Under the pieces are notes generated by a model, which saw only the letters and a program-made list of their open reading frames with translations, was not told where the DNA came from and searched no databases. A stretch of 52,130 nucleotides of DNA from Kiritimatiellota bacterium (GTDB lineage: Bacteria > Verrucomicrobiota > Kiritimatiellia > JAAZAB01): the NCBI GenBank assembly GCA_026398415.1, contig JAPLSY010000079.1:1-52130 (forward strand), given 5' to 3'. The position numbers and the translations under genes were made by a program. Each line of letters begins with the position of its first letter. Position 1 is the first letter of the stretch. Positions 33,070 through 42,260 of the stretch are shown here, one piece after another.

Positions 33070-35355
33070 ATGTTGAAAGTGAAAAAGCACGTAAATCATT
33101 CCGGGCTTTTGTTTCGTTTATTTATTGGTTTTTTGTTTTGTGTCGTTGCTCAAAAAACGGCGATTGCGGTGGAAGAGGGTATGAAAAAACCGATTATCAC
33201 GCCGGCAAAACTTGAAGAAATGCGCAAGGTGGCGGTTCATAAACAGCGTCGCATCATCTTCAACAACGACGGCGACGATGCCACAGGCGTTCCGCGCGAC
33301 TGGCCGGCCACGGCCGAGAGCATGCTCAAACTGCGCACCACGGCGCTGGTCGGCTCACAGGTGGACACGATTTTCTATTGCTCGCTCCAGGGGCCCAATA
33401 GCCTGCATCGCACGAAGGTGGGCGAGACGTTCACGGCCAATGGCTTCAATTCGACCAGGCGAAATATCATCGGGGAACTGGTGGCCCAGGGCACTGACCC
33501 CCTGCAAGTGATGGTGGACTTCTGCCGTGGCCATGGCCTCGAGGTGTTCTGCTCGATGCGCATGAACGACATTCACGATGCGTTGCATCGGCCGGATCGC
33601 CCCTATCCCGGGTTCGCACGCTTCAAGCAGGAGCACCCGGAATACCTGGTCGGCAGTATTGAAAGCCCGCCCCCGTTCGGGTCATGGACCGCCCTCGACT
33701 TTGGGCAGCCGGCAGTCAGGGACCTGACGTTTCTGCGCCTGGAAGAGGTGTGTCAGAATTACGACCTGGATGGGATCGAACTCGATTATTTTCGCTCCCC
33801 GATGTTTTTCAAAAGCGTGGCCTGGGGAGGGCAAGCAAGCCAGGCGGAACTGGACATGATGACCGACCTGGTACGGCGGATCCGGAAGATGACGGAGGCG
33901 GAGGGCATCAAGAAAGGCAAGCCGATCCTCTTGTCCATCCGTGTGCCGGATTCGGTGGAGTACTGTCGGGCAATTGGATTGGATCTGGAGAAGTGGCTGG
34001 CGGAAGGTTTGGTGGATATGCTGGCCGTGACCTGCTATTTCCAGTTGAACCCGTGGGAATACAGTGTGCGTTTGGGCCATAAGTACGGCGTGCCCGTGTA
34101 CGCCGGTTTGAGCAATTCGGGCGTGTGGAAGTGTAAGGTGCAATGTTGGCCGCAAGATTTTCAGCGCGGTTCCACCTTGTTTTACCGTGGCTACGCGATG
34201 CAGGCGTGGCAATCGGGCGTTGACGGTGTTTACATGTTTAATTATTTCAATCCCAATGATCCGGGCTGGCGGGAATTGGGCGACCCAAAGGAACTGATGG
34301 TCAAGAGCAAGGTCTATTTTATGTCGCCTCGGGGAGGGCAGTCGACCCAGGTGAAGGGCGGCGAAAAATTCCGCAATACACCTACGCTCAGTGTCGAGAA
34401 ACCGATATCCCTGCGGTCCAACCAGCCCGAAAAAATGACCATGGTCATGGTCGAGGACTTTCCCGGCGCTGAGAAGAGGAAATTGCATCCGGAAATCACC
34501 GGCCATCTCTGGGTGAAAGGCATGGCGGCTGGCGACCGGGTGGATGTGAAAATGAACGGCCGGCTTCTGGAAAACGTCAAGGCATCCGGGGAATCCCTGG
34601 ATTACCGGATCGAGCCGGCCGATGTGAAGAACGGCAACAATGTGTTTGAACTTACCTCGCGGACTATGCCTCGAAAGGAATTTTCGGGCGATCCGAGCGC
34701 CTTGGAGATAAAAGACTGGGAGATGACATATATCTGCGACAAGGTGTTGGTCCATCCGGCGCAGTTACCCTGGCGACGTCTGATGAATTTCGGTGGTGGA
34801 ATAGAACATATCGATTCGGGGAACCAACTGCTCCTTGCCGACCGCGGCACTAATGCGGCGGATATGGTTAACCTTGCGTATCCCTGGCATATATCACCGG
34901 AGGCGTTGACGGTGGTGGAGGCGCGGGTACGGGTGGTGGACAGTAATAATCCGCTTGGCGTCTGCATCCGGGTGGCCAACTCGGCTGCGGTTGAATACCT
35001 GACCTTGAGCAAGGACCGGATCGGGCTGTATTTTGCGAAGTTATCCTGCCCGCTGGACGCCGCCAAGGACAGGCACACCTACCGGATAGTTTTAAAGGGC
35101 AAGGATATCCGGGTGTATGTGGATGGAACGCTGAAACTTGACGGTATCGGGAAATTCGCGACTTTCGCGTTTGACCGCAAGGAGGGTGTTGAAGACATCC
35201 TTGATAATGACTGGAATAAAAACAGTTTGCTTTTCGGTTCGGCAAGCGGTCCGGGGACGGGCGAAGCGTACTGGGAATACATAAAATATTACACCGAAGG
35301 CAAGCCGATTAGCCTGCAGGATTTTATCGTTGCGGTTACTTATCTTGCCCCGTAG
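33070..35355 (+). CDS. Secreted family 10-like glycosyl hydrolase (GHL10 type) with C-terminal jelly-roll domain
   Basis: At ~761 residues from the preferred start, a signal peptide (LLFRLFIGFLFCVVAQKTAIA) precedes a TIM barrel of the GHL10/DUF187 type (~45-400) with CRGHGLEVFCSMRMND, YDLDGIELDYFR (acidic residues around 237, candidate catalytic), ILLSIRVPDSVEY and YAGLSNSGVW. After a linker and beta region, the last ~190 residues look like a LamG/concanavalin-like domain (RIGLYFAKLSC, IVLKGKDIRVYVDGTLKLDG). It probably hydrolyses an extracellular glycan. Start choice is uncertain: 33070 gives the better signal peptide, 33025 lies in an inverted repeat. It stands between two other secreted proteins on the same strand. 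Confidence 0.8.
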   Translation: MLKVKKHVNHSGLLFRLFIGFLFCVVAQKTAIAVEEGMKKPIITPAKLEEMRKVAVHKQRRIIFNNDGDDATGVPRDWPATAESMLKLRTTALVGSQVDTIFYCSLQGPNSLHRTKVGETFTANGFNSTRRNIIGELVAQGTDPLQVMVDFCRGHGLEVFCSMRMNDIHDALHRPDRPYPGFARFKQEHPEYLVGSIESPPPFGSWTALDFGQPAVRDLTFLRLEEVCQNYDLDGIELDYFRSPMFFKSVAWGGQASQAELDMMTDLVRRIRKMTEAEGIKKGKPILLSIRVPDSVEYCRAIGLDLEKWLAEGLVDMLAVTCYFQLNPWEYSVRLGHKYGVPVYAGLSNSGVWKCKVQCWPQDFQRGSTLFYRGYAMQAWQSGVDGVYMFNYFNPNDPGWRELGDPKELMVKSKVYFMSPRGGQSTQVKGGEKFRNTPTLSVEKPISLRSNQPEKMTMVMVEDFPGAEKRKLHPEITGHLWVKGMAAGDRVDVKMNGRLLENVKASGESLDYRIEPADVKNGNNVFELTSRTMPRKEFSGDPSALEIKDWEMTYICDKVLVHPAQLPWRRLMNFGGGIEHIDSGNQLLLADRGTNAADMVNLAYPWHISPEALTVVEARVRVVDSNNPLGVCIRVANSAAVEYLTLSKDRIGLYFAKLSCPLDAAKDRHTYRIVLKGKDIRVYVDGTLKLDGIGKFATFAFDRKEGVEDILDNDWNKNSLLFGSASGPGTGEAYWEYIKYYTEGKPISLQDFIVAVTYLAP

Positions 35356-35368
35356 GAAAAGGTGAAGA

Positions 35369-37174
35369 ATGGCACTTTGTCAATTGATCAACAGCACCTC
35401 GCTCGTGGTTGCTTTTATCGTCGTTTGCACCATTATTGTCGTCTTCCTTGTCGCGGATAATCTCATGGCTGTCGAGGGTTCCACTTCCGCGGTCGAAACA
35501 CAGGCCGCCAGTGCCTTGGGCACGACGGGGCTCACGGTCAATGGGCGCATCAATCCGCACACGCTCCCCACGCGCTATTATTTTGAGTATGGCCTGACGG
35601 CGAACTATGGTTTCAAGACCGTGCCGCACCAACTGCCCCCGCGACTAACCGCCTATTATTACGAAAACTGGGATTACGGTCTGTCCGGCTGGCAGGGGGG
35701 AATGAACGGCAAGGACCTGGTGCACCACGTCGAGGAAAGCGCGTCCAAGGGGTTTGTGCGGTTTTTAGAACCGAGCGGCAATGACCCCAATCACGTTGAT
35801 GGCATCGGCACCCTGCATCTCTGCAGTTATTTTTTCCCTGCGACGTGTCCAAGTCCCAGCGGTTTCCAGGTTTTTTTGGGGGGAAGCGATCCTGACCTGC
35901 GCGGCGCGCGGGTAAAGATTAAGGTCCGCGGAAATAAGTGGGTTCCCAACGGCGCAGAGTGCGTCTGGTGGACGCAGAGCGATAACGACATATCGCGGCA
36001 GATGGCCACCAACTGGCAGCGAGCCAACTGGGCTTACACGGGCTTCAGCCTCAATGACTACCTCGGCTCCGGCAAGTGGGAAAAGGTCGAATACCGCCTG
36101 AACAATAACTCCCACGACTGGACGTACGGCGGCAACAACCTGGCCCAGAATCGGCCTGACCGGTATGCCTACGCCTCCCTCAACGACTCGCTTGGCCGCG
36201 TGAGTTGCGATTTTTTTCATCTGCTGGCCTATGTCAACCCGCACAAGTTCCCCGAGGGTTCGATCGATTTCGATGAGTTTGAGCTGGCCTACCGTAATTA
36301 CTCTTTGCTGTTGCCGTCGAACGGAGGCAAGTTGTTAAGTTTCCCGGCAGGCTCGCCGGATGCCCCGGCCGCGCTCACGGATGGTTGGCGTAACGGGCCG
36401 GACCATATGTGGCACAGCGCGTTAAATCCCGCGGATCCCCTGGAATTCACTTACACCTTCGCCAACCCGGTGACCATTCAAACCGTCCAAATTCATCAAC
36501 ACCCCGAATGGCCCAGCAAGGAAGTCGAGGTTTTAGTGTCCGATGACGGACAATCCTGGAAGCCGTTGCTTAAGAAGTCCCTCCCTGAAAATTCACCCGC
36601 CGGTCCCAACTTTGCTTTTTTGCTGGAACGGGGTTTAAGTGTCGCGGCCCGCTACGTGCGCGTGCGGATCCTTTCCGGTTACAAGCCGCAATATTGGGGT
36701 TTGGGTGAAATCGAAATGTTCGGCACCGGCGCTATAATGCAGACCGATGACGATTGGTACCACGTGAACCTGGACATTGCCGATTTGAAACCAGGCCAGG
36801 TGTATCATTTCCGGCTTGTGGCCGCCAACGCTGCCGGTACTAGCAAGGGCGCCGATCAGACTTTTACCCTTCCGGCGGACAATCGGCCGTACATCGTGAC
36901 CGGCCCGGCCACCCGTATTCGGAACGGAGCGGCCAAGGTGGAAGGGCGACTCAACCCGCTGGGGCAAAAGACGCAGTTCTATTTCGAATATGGGCTCGAT
37001 ACGAACTACGGCCAGAAAACTGACCCGCAATACGGCGGCCGGCAGATCACGCCCCGCACTTCCTTTGTTACACTCAGCGGACTGAAACCCGGCGCCGTGT
37101 ATCATTATCGCCTCGTGGGAGTGAACGCAACCGGCACTGGCTATGGATCCGATGCCGTCTTCACCGCCCAGTGA
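35369..37174 (+). CDS. Secreted or membrane-anchored protein with discoidin-like and Fn3-like domains
   Basis: At 601 residues, an N-terminal hydrophobic segment (SLVVAFIVVCTIIVVFLVADNLMA) serves as signal anchor. A first Fn3-like module (~50-90, TRYYFEYGLTANYG), a carbohydrate-binding-like beta domain (~95-305), an F5/8 type C/discoidin-like domain (~310-450: TIQTVQIHQHPEWPSKEVEVLVSDDGQSW and ARYVRVRILSG), and one and a half more Fn3-like modules follow (TQFYFEYGLDTNYGQKT, GLKPGAVYHYRLVGVNATGTGYGS). Such proteins bind glycan at the cell surface. It starts 13 bases after the GHL10 gene and is probably co-expressed with it. No catalytic domain is recognised. Confidence 0.78.
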   Translation: MALCQLINSTSLVVAFIVVCTIIVVFLVADNLMAVEGSTSAVETQAASALGTTGLTVNGRINPHTLPTRYYFEYGLTANYGFKTVPHQLPPRLTAYYYENWDYGLSGWQGGMNGKDLVHHVEESASKGFVRFLEPSGNDPNHVDGIGTLHLCSYFFPATCPSPSGFQVFLGGSDPDLRGARVKIKVRGNKWVPNGAECVWWTQSDNDISRQMATNWQRANWAYTGFSLNDYLGSGKWEKVEYRLNNNSHDWTYGGNNLAQNRPDRYAYASLNDSLGRVSCDFFHLLAYVNPHKFPEGSIDFDEFELAYRNYSLLLPSNGGKLLSFPAGSPDAPAALTDGWRNGPDHMWHSALNPADPLEFTYTFANPVTIQTVQIHQHPEWPSKEVEVLVSDDGQSWKPLLKKSLPENSPAGPNFAFLLERGLSVAARYVRVRILSGYKPQYWGLGEIEMFGTGAIMQTDDDWYHVNLDIADLKPGQVYHFRLVAANAAGTSKGADQTFTLPADNRPYIVTGPATRIRNGAAKVEGRLNPLGQKTQFYFEYGLDTNYGQKTDPQYGGRQITPRTSFVTLSGLKPGAVYHYRLVGVNATGTGYGSDAVFTAQ

Positions 37175-37195
37175 CGGTCATGATCTGTGATAGCA

Positions 37196-37223
37196 TGCCA
37201 TAGGCTGGTTAGACGCTATGGCA
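37196..37223. terminator. Hairpin between convergent genes
   Basis: TGCCATAG and CTATGGCA pair perfectly around a 12-base loop, and outer GATCTG/CAGATC sequences can extend the stem past a bulge. It sits where the discoidin-like gene (plus) and the deacetylase gene (minus) converge, so a bidirectional terminator role is likely despite the lack of U-runs. Confidence 0.5.
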
Positions 37224-38019
37224 GATCGTCGTAAGTATAGAACGCCAGCCCTGCCGTAACGGCGTGCGCCAGAATCTTCTCCAGCACGGCGGGACTAATG
37301 TGATTACCCCGGACTTCGTCGCTGATGTTGTGCGCGTAGAAGACGATGACTTCGTTACGCTGCGCTGCGCGGTCCAGTGCCGCGAAAATATATTCGAGTG
37401 GCTTATCCTGATCTGCCTGCGGCCCGGCGTAGTCAATGCCGGCTCCGATCAGGCAGAGGCGCGTGAGCACGTCGTTGACCGGCGTAAAAATTGCCTCGGT
37501 CCGCGGCAGGGTCTGATCCGGTGCCACGCCGGTCCCCGCGCGCAGATGCCGGAAATACTGTGCCAGGGCGGTATCGGTTTCCACGTTGCGCTGACTGCTC
37601 GGATAGGCAAAGCAGGTCGGTTCGATTCCAGCCGCATGCATCAGCGCCAGGGCGGGCTCGATCTCGATGCTGAGATACTCTTTGGCGGACGATTGGCGCA
37701 TGGTATCCACGGCCTTCAGGTGGCGCAGGCCGTGGCAGCCGATGGCATGGCCAGCGATTTTGAGCTCCTGCAGACCGGCCAGTTGCGTTGCGTCGAGTTT
37801 GTCAAATGTTGTCACGAAGAAGGTAACGTGGGCATTGTATTTTGCGAAGATGGGTTGCGCGGCGAGCCACTGCGTGATGAAGGTGTCGTCGAAGGTCAAA
37901 ACCACGCCCGGCCGCTCCAGCTTCGGTGGAACGTTATCGCCGGCTTTCCCAAGGTCAACACATATTGTCATAAAGATTACTCCCAACAACAGCAGAAGAA
38001 TACGTGGGCGGACTTTCAT
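37216..38019 (-). CDS. Secreted polysaccharide deacetylase family protein
   Basis: At 267 residues, a signal peptide (ILLLLLGVIFMTICVDLGKA) is followed by a NodB-type domain: GVVLTFDDTF (catalytic Asp and metal Asp), HAIGCHGLRH with the metal-binding HxxxH, and EPTCFAYPSSQRN. The family removes acetyl groups from chitin, peptidoglycan or xylan outside the cytoplasm. The final part (VIVFYAHNISDEV) is typical of the group with a C-terminal histidine. AAAGGAG lies before the ATG. It faces the secreted gene group at 31571-37174. The acetylated polysaccharide is unknown. Confidence 0.88.
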   Translation of the reverse strand: MKVRPRILLLLLGVIFMTICVDLGKAGDNVPPKLERPGVVLTFDDTFITQWLAAQPIFAKYNAHVTFFVTTFDKLDATQLAGLQELKIAGHAIGCHGLRHLKAVDTMRQSSAKEYLSIEIEPALALMHAAGIEPTCFAYPSSQRNVETDTALAQYFRHLRAGTGVAPDQTLPRTEAIFTPVNDVLTRLCLIGAGIDYAGPQADQDKPLEYIFAALDRAAQRNEVIVFYAHNISDEVRGNHISPAVLEKILAHAVTAGLAFYTYDDLP

Positions 38020-38237
38020 GGTGCAGTTTCTCCTTTGGCGGTAATATGCGTAAAATGGACGTTTAACTCAATGAAATTATCTTTCGGGTGTAACTCGTAG
38101 GCCGTCTCGAAATAGATTTGCTACCGGCACGACACATCGTCAGCTTGTCTCCCCTGCCAATCTGTGCTAATCAAGCGGACAGTTGATTGGTTCTAAAGGC
38201 TGCAAATTGTAAAAAGGCGAATTGAAGCGTTTATTTA

Positions 38238-40142
38238 ATGCTCACCGTTGCTCATCTCAGCAAATCGTATGGTGCGCGCACCTTGTTCCGCGGCGTGTCG
38301 TTTCATGTGAAGGCGTCTGACCGGATCGGGCTGGTCGGACCGAACGGATCGGGCAAGTCCACCCTGTTCCGCCTCATCCTGGGCGACCTGGAATCGGACG
38401 AAGGCACGGTGGCTTTTCGGAACCGCGTGGCGGTGGGGTACCTTCCGCAGGAAATCGAGCCCAGTGGCCACGAAACAGTCCTTGAATTGGCGACGACGGT
38501 TTCTCCGGAAATCACGACCTTGCGGAATACCTTGCGTACGCAACAACCAGACAGCGAGGCCTGGCATGCCACCCAGTCCCGGCTTGATGAATGGCGTCTC
38601 TACGAACTGGAACCGAAAGCCAAGCGGATCCTCGCTGGGCTGGCCTTTCGCCAATCGGATTTCCAGCGGCCGACGGGCACGCTCAGCGGCGGGTGGATCA
38701 TGCGCGCCCACCTGGCGCGCCTGCTGGTGCAGGAACCCGGACTGCTGATGCTGGATGAACCTACCAACCATCTCGATATCGAATCTTTGATCTGGTTCCA
38801 GGATTATCTGCGGACCTATCCCGGCGCCATCCTGATGATTTCCCACGACCGCGAATTGCTCAATCAGCTGGTCGGCAGTATTTTTGAAATCGCGCAAACC
38901 CGGATCATCCGCTACCGCGGCAATTACGATGCCTATGTGACCCAGCGCGCCATGCGCCAGGAACAGCAATGGGCGGCTTATAAGAACCAGCAGAAGGAAA
39001 TCGAGGCCCTCCAGCAGTTTGCCGACCGCTTCCGGGCCAAGGCCACCAAGGCGTCCCAGGCCCAAAGCAAGCTGAAGCAAATTGAACGCATGGAAAAAAT
39101 CGAGGCGCCCGCTGTCCTGGATCGAACGATCGCGTTTCATTGGCCCCAGCCGCCGCGGACTGGGCTGAAAGTTGCCACGCTGACCGATGTCCATCAGGCC
39201 TATGGCCCGGTCCTGGTGTACCAGGGATTGAATCTGAGCGTGGAACGCGGCCAACGCACCGTGCTCGTCGGACCGAATGGCTCGGGTAAATCCACCCTGC
39301 TGAAACTGCTGGCCGGGGCGATCCCGGTCCAGGGCGGCAGCCGCGAACTCGGCCTGCACGTCAAGGTCGGTTACTATGCCCAGCATCGCATCGATATGCT
39401 CAACGCCGGCCGGACGGTGCTGGCGGAAGTGCTCGATGCGTCCCATCCGGTGGGCGAACAAACCGCGCGGTCTGTCCTGGGCTCGTTCCTGTTTCGCGGT
39501 GATGACGTGTTCAAGCGGGTCTCCGTGTTGAGTGGTGGCGAAAAGAGCCGGTTGGCCCTCGTCAAACTGTTGCTCAATCCGCCGAATTTTCTGCTGATGG
39601 ATGAGCCCACCACCCATCTCGACATGGCCAGTATCGAGGCCCTGATCGGCGCCCTCCGGCAGTATAAAGGCACGCTACTGTTCATCAGTCACGATGTGTA
39701 CTTCATCCGTTCCATTGCCACCACCGTTTTGCATATCCATGCGGGGCGGCTTACGCCGTATGCCGGCAATTACCAGTATTATCTCGATCGGTCGCAAGCG
39801 CTGTCCGAACGGGGCGCCCTGACGGCCGGCAGCCAATTGGCCGATGGCCGTCCCGCGGAACCGGGGGTTCCCACGCGCAAAACCCAGCGACGCCTTGAGG
39901 CAGAAACCCGGCAGGCGTGCTCGAAAAGGCGCCGGGAAAACGAAAAGAAACGCTCCGGCCTGGAAGCGGATATCGAGCGTTTCGAAACGCAACAGAAAAC
40001 GCTGGCCGCCCAATTGGAAAATCCGGAAACCTATACCACGCCCGGAAAACCGATGGAGTTGAACCGCGAGCTGACGCAGGTGGTGGAATCCCTGAAGATC
40101 CTGTATGCTGAGTGGGACCAGGTGGCTACCAGTAATGATTAA
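38238..40142 (+). CDS. ABC-F family ATPase (Uup/EttA-like)
   Basis: At 634 residues this has two ATPase domains in tandem and no membrane segment. The first has GPNGSGKSTL, LSGGWIMRAHLARL and LLMLDEPTNHLD; the second has GPNGSGKSTLLKLL, LSGGEKSRLALVKL and LLMDEPTTHLD. The linker (~240-300) is rich in K/Q/A, and a C-terminal coiled coil (~535-634) follows, as in Uup. ABC-F proteins act on ribosomes, or on DNA structures in the case of Uup. In the first signature the usual Q/E after LSGG is replaced by W (LSGGW), while the second is LSGGE. The start has only a weak AAAAAGG site. Confidence 0.92.
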   Translation: MLTVAHLSKSYGARTLFRGVSFHVKASDRIGLVGPNGSGKSTLFRLILGDLESDEGTVAFRNRVAVGYLPQEIEPSGHETVLELATTVSPEITTLRNTLRTQQPDSEAWHATQSRLDEWRLYELEPKAKRILAGLAFRQSDFQRPTGTLSGGWIMRAHLARLLVQEPGLLMLDEPTNHLDIESLIWFQDYLRTYPGAILMISHDRELLNQLVGSIFEIAQTRIIRYRGNYDAYVTQRAMRQEQQWAAYKNQQKEIEALQQFADRFRAKATKASQAQSKLKQIERMEKIEAPAVLDRTIAFHWPQPPRTGLKVATLTDVHQAYGPVLVYQGLNLSVERGQRTVLVGPNGSGKSTLLKLLAGAIPVQGGSRELGLHVKVGYYAQHRIDMLNAGRTVLAEVLDASHPVGEQTARSVLGSFLFRGDDVFKRVSVLSGGEKSRLALVKLLLNPPNFLLMDEPTTHLDMASIEALIGALRQYKGTLLFISHDVYFIRSIATTVLHIHAGRLTPYAGNYQYYLDRSQALSERGALTAGSQLADGRPAEPGVPTRKTQRRLEAETRQACSKRRRENEKKRSGLEADIERFETQQKTLAAQLENPETYTTPGKPMELNRELTQVVESLKILYAEWDQVATSND

Positions 40143-40155
40143 TGGGTGATTGATA

Positions 40156-40887
40156 ATGGATAATGAATCTTGGATCATTCGACCATACGCTGCCGGCGAT
40201 CGGGTGGCGGTGCGCCGAATTTGCTGTGACACGGCCGATGCCGGGCGGCCGGTGGACCGGCCATCGCCGGTGGAGGCGTTTTTCGAGGACCGGGAATTAT
40301 TCGCCGACCTGTTGATGAATTATTATACCGACTACGAGCCTGCGTCGGCCTGGGTGGCCGAGCAGGCCGGTGTCCCGGCCATTGCCGGTGGCCCGGTCAT
40401 CACCGGTGGACCGGCCATTGCCGGCGGGGTGGTGGGTTACCTGACGGGTTGTCGCGACACCGGGAGGTTCAGGCGCATCATGTTCTGGCGGATTGTGCCG
40501 CGGGCATTATTCAAGGCATTCTGGCGGGGTACCTGGTGGAGCGTATCCACGCGGCGATTAGTTAGATGGAATCTGCCGATCTGGTGGCGGTTGTTGGGCC
40601 ATCGGGCAATGCCGCTGGCCGGATATCCCGCCCATCTGCATATTAACTTGCGGCCGGGGATGCAGGGGCAGGGTATTGGCCGCCAGCTTGTAAATCAATT
40701 TCTGGACCAGTTGCGCTTGGCCGGTATTCCCGGCGTGCATTTGAGCACGCGAGCGGATAATATGGCGGCACTCGCTTTTTTTGAAAAAATGGGCTTTGTA
40801 CATTTTGACCGGCGGCCGTTTATGCGGATCGGGCCGGGAGTGAACGATAGGCGCTATTCGGTTGTTATGGTGCAACTGCTGAAATAA
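40156..40887 (+). CDS. GNAT family N-acetyltransferase with low-complexity insert
   Basis: At 243 residues this has an N-terminal IIRPYAAGD strand, the acetyl-CoA motif A as INLRPGMQGQGIGRQLVNQFLDQL (~158-181), and motif B STRADNMAALAFFEKMGF near the end. An unusual stretch at ~75-95 (AIAGGPVITGGPAIAGG) is an internal repeat interrupting the fold, and ~50 residues rich in W/R follow (RIVPRALFKAFWRGTWW). The start at 40156 is chosen over an upstream TTG. It lies 13 bases after the ABC-F gene and directly before cinA. The substrate is unknown; family members acetylate small molecules or protein N-termini. Confidence 0.82.
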   Translation: MDNESWIIRPYAAGDRVAVRRICCDTADAGRPVDRPSPVEAFFEDRELFADLLMNYYTDYEPASAWVAEQAGVPAIAGGPVITGGPAIAGGVVGYLTGCRDTGRFRRIMFWRIVPRALFKAFWRGTWWSVSTRRLVRWNLPIWWRLLGHRAMPLAGYPAHLHINLRPGMQGQGIGRQLVNQFLDQLRLAGIPGVHLSTRADNMAALAFFEKMGFVHFDRRPFMRIGPGVNDRRYSVVMVQLLK

Positions 40888-40902
40888 ATGGAATATTTTG
40901 TA

Positions 40903-42153
40903 ATGCACGCAATCATTATATCCGTGGGCGATGAGTTGACCCTGGGGCAGGTGGTGGATACCAATAGCGCCTGGCTTAGCGCGCGGCTGGCAGAATTGGG
41001 CGTCTTGACCAAGTCGCACTTGACCGTGCCGGATGACCAGGGGGCCATTGTCCAAGCCGTGCGGTCGGCGACGGAATTGGCCGAGTGGGTGGTGATTACC
41101 GGCGGACTTGGGCCGACCCAGGATGACTTGACGCGACAAGCCCTGGCGGAACTCCAGGATGTGCCTCTGGTTTTGCATGCGCCGTCGCTCGCCAGGATCG
41201 AGCAGTTTTTTAAAGACCATGGCCGGGTAATGACCGCAAGTAACCGCGTACAGGCCCTGGCTCCCGCGGATGCCATGGTGCTTGATAATCCGCAGGGCAC
41301 GGCACCGGGACTAAGGCTGGCGATCGGGCACGCGCTGGTCTTTGCCATGCCCGGCGTTCCATTCGAAATGAAGGCCATGTTTGAACAGCATCTGGCGCCC
41401 TTGATCGCCGCCCAAGCGGGACGGACTATTTTGACGCGCAAGCTTAATACTTTCGGTCTCGGCGAATCCGTGGTGGGCGAGGCGCTGGGCGACCTGATGC
41501 GGCGCGATCGGAATCCGATGGTCGGCACGACGGTTTCAGCCGGCATCGTGTCCGTTCGAATCCGCAGTGATTTTCCGACGCGCTTGCAGGCCCAAACCGA
41601 ATTGGACCGCGCCGTGAGCGTCGTCAAACAGAAACTGGGGACGGCCGTGTTCAGCGAAGGGGATGTGTCGCTGGCGGTGGTTGTCGGCGAGATGTTGCAT
41701 GCGCGGCAGCGGACCGTGACAACGGCCGAAAGCTGTACGGCCGGATTGGTGGCGGCGATGTTGACGGAAGTGCCGGGTTCCAGCGCCTGGTTCCTGGGCG
41801 GGTGGGTCGTGTATGCCAATCGTATGAAGACCGCGGCGCTGGGGATTCCGGCCGATCGCATTGCCCGGGAGGGCGCGGTAAGCGAAGGGGTTGTGCGGCA
41901 AATGGTGGAAGAAGCTTTACAGCGCTCGGCGGGCGATTATGCTCTGGCGCTGACCGGTGTGGCCGGTCCCGAGGGCGGCTCGCCGGAAAAACCGGTTGGC
42001 ACTGTCTGGATCGGCTTGGGCAAACATGTATCTGGAAAAAACCAGGTGCTGGCGGAACGGTTTTTATTGTTGGGTGATCGCTCCATGATCCGGGAGCGTG
42101 CGGCGAAGGCGGCGCTCAATATGTTAAGGCTGGAACTGCTGGAGACGGCCTGA
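40903..42153 (+). CDS. cinA: CinA family protein (nicotinamide-nucleotide amidohydrolase type)
   Basis: At ~416 residues this has the full two-domain form: an N-terminal MoCF/COG1058 domain (~1-165: AIIISVGDELTLGQVVDTN and VITGGLGPTQDDLT) and a C-terminal CinA amidohydrolase domain (~255-415: TVTTAESCTAGLVAAMLTEVPGSSAWFLGG, YALALTGVAGPEGGSPEKPVGTVWIGL). In bacteria it cleaves ADP-ribose pyrophosphate and/or deamidates NMN. Family members usually start MxAxIISxG, so I prefer the ATG at 40903; an ATG at 40888 immediately after the GNAT stop adds five residues. Motifs and length are complete. Confidence 0.92.
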   Translation: MHAIIISVGDELTLGQVVDTNSAWLSARLAELGVLTKSHLTVPDDQGAIVQAVRSATELAEWVVITGGLGPTQDDLTRQALAELQDVPLVLHAPSLARIEQFFKDHGRVMTASNRVQALAPADAMVLDNPQGTAPGLRLAIGHALVFAMPGVPFEMKAMFEQHLAPLIAAQAGRTILTRKLNTFGLGESVVGEALGDLMRRDRNPMVGTTVSAGIVSVRIRSDFPTRLQAQTELDRAVSVVKQKLGTAVFSEGDVSLAVVVGEMLHARQRTVTTAESCTAGLVAAMLTEVPGSSAWFLGGWVVYANRMKTAALGIPADRIAREGAVSEGVVRQMVEEALQRSAGDYALALTGVAGPEGGSPEKPVGTVWIGLGKHVSGKNQVLAERFLLLGDRSMIRERAAKAALNMLRLELLETA

Positions 42154-42260
42154 AGAGGGATTGACGACGGATGACAGACGACAGACGACGGACCAGAAAA
42201 GACTGAAGAGGGATGCCAGACTGAGGAAGCGGACAAGACAAGGAACTCAAGAAAGGAATA
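42154..42260. repeat. Short GACGACAGAC-type repeats in the spacer before the DUF4412-like gene
   Basis: GACGACGGATGACAGACGACAGACGACGG is followed by a second CTGAAGAGGGAT, the first being at the cinA end. This low-complexity spacer ends in AAGAAAGGA, the ribosome site of the next gene. Confidence 0.5.

Noticed and set aside
33682..34755. 357-codon minus-strand frame opposite the GHL10 gene
   Set aside because: Shadow of a GC-rich gene, rich in His/Arg/Pro, with no recognisable motif.
38235..39617. 460-codon minus-strand frame opposite the ABC-F gene
   Set aside because: The plus frame has both Walker and signature motifs; the antisense frame has none.
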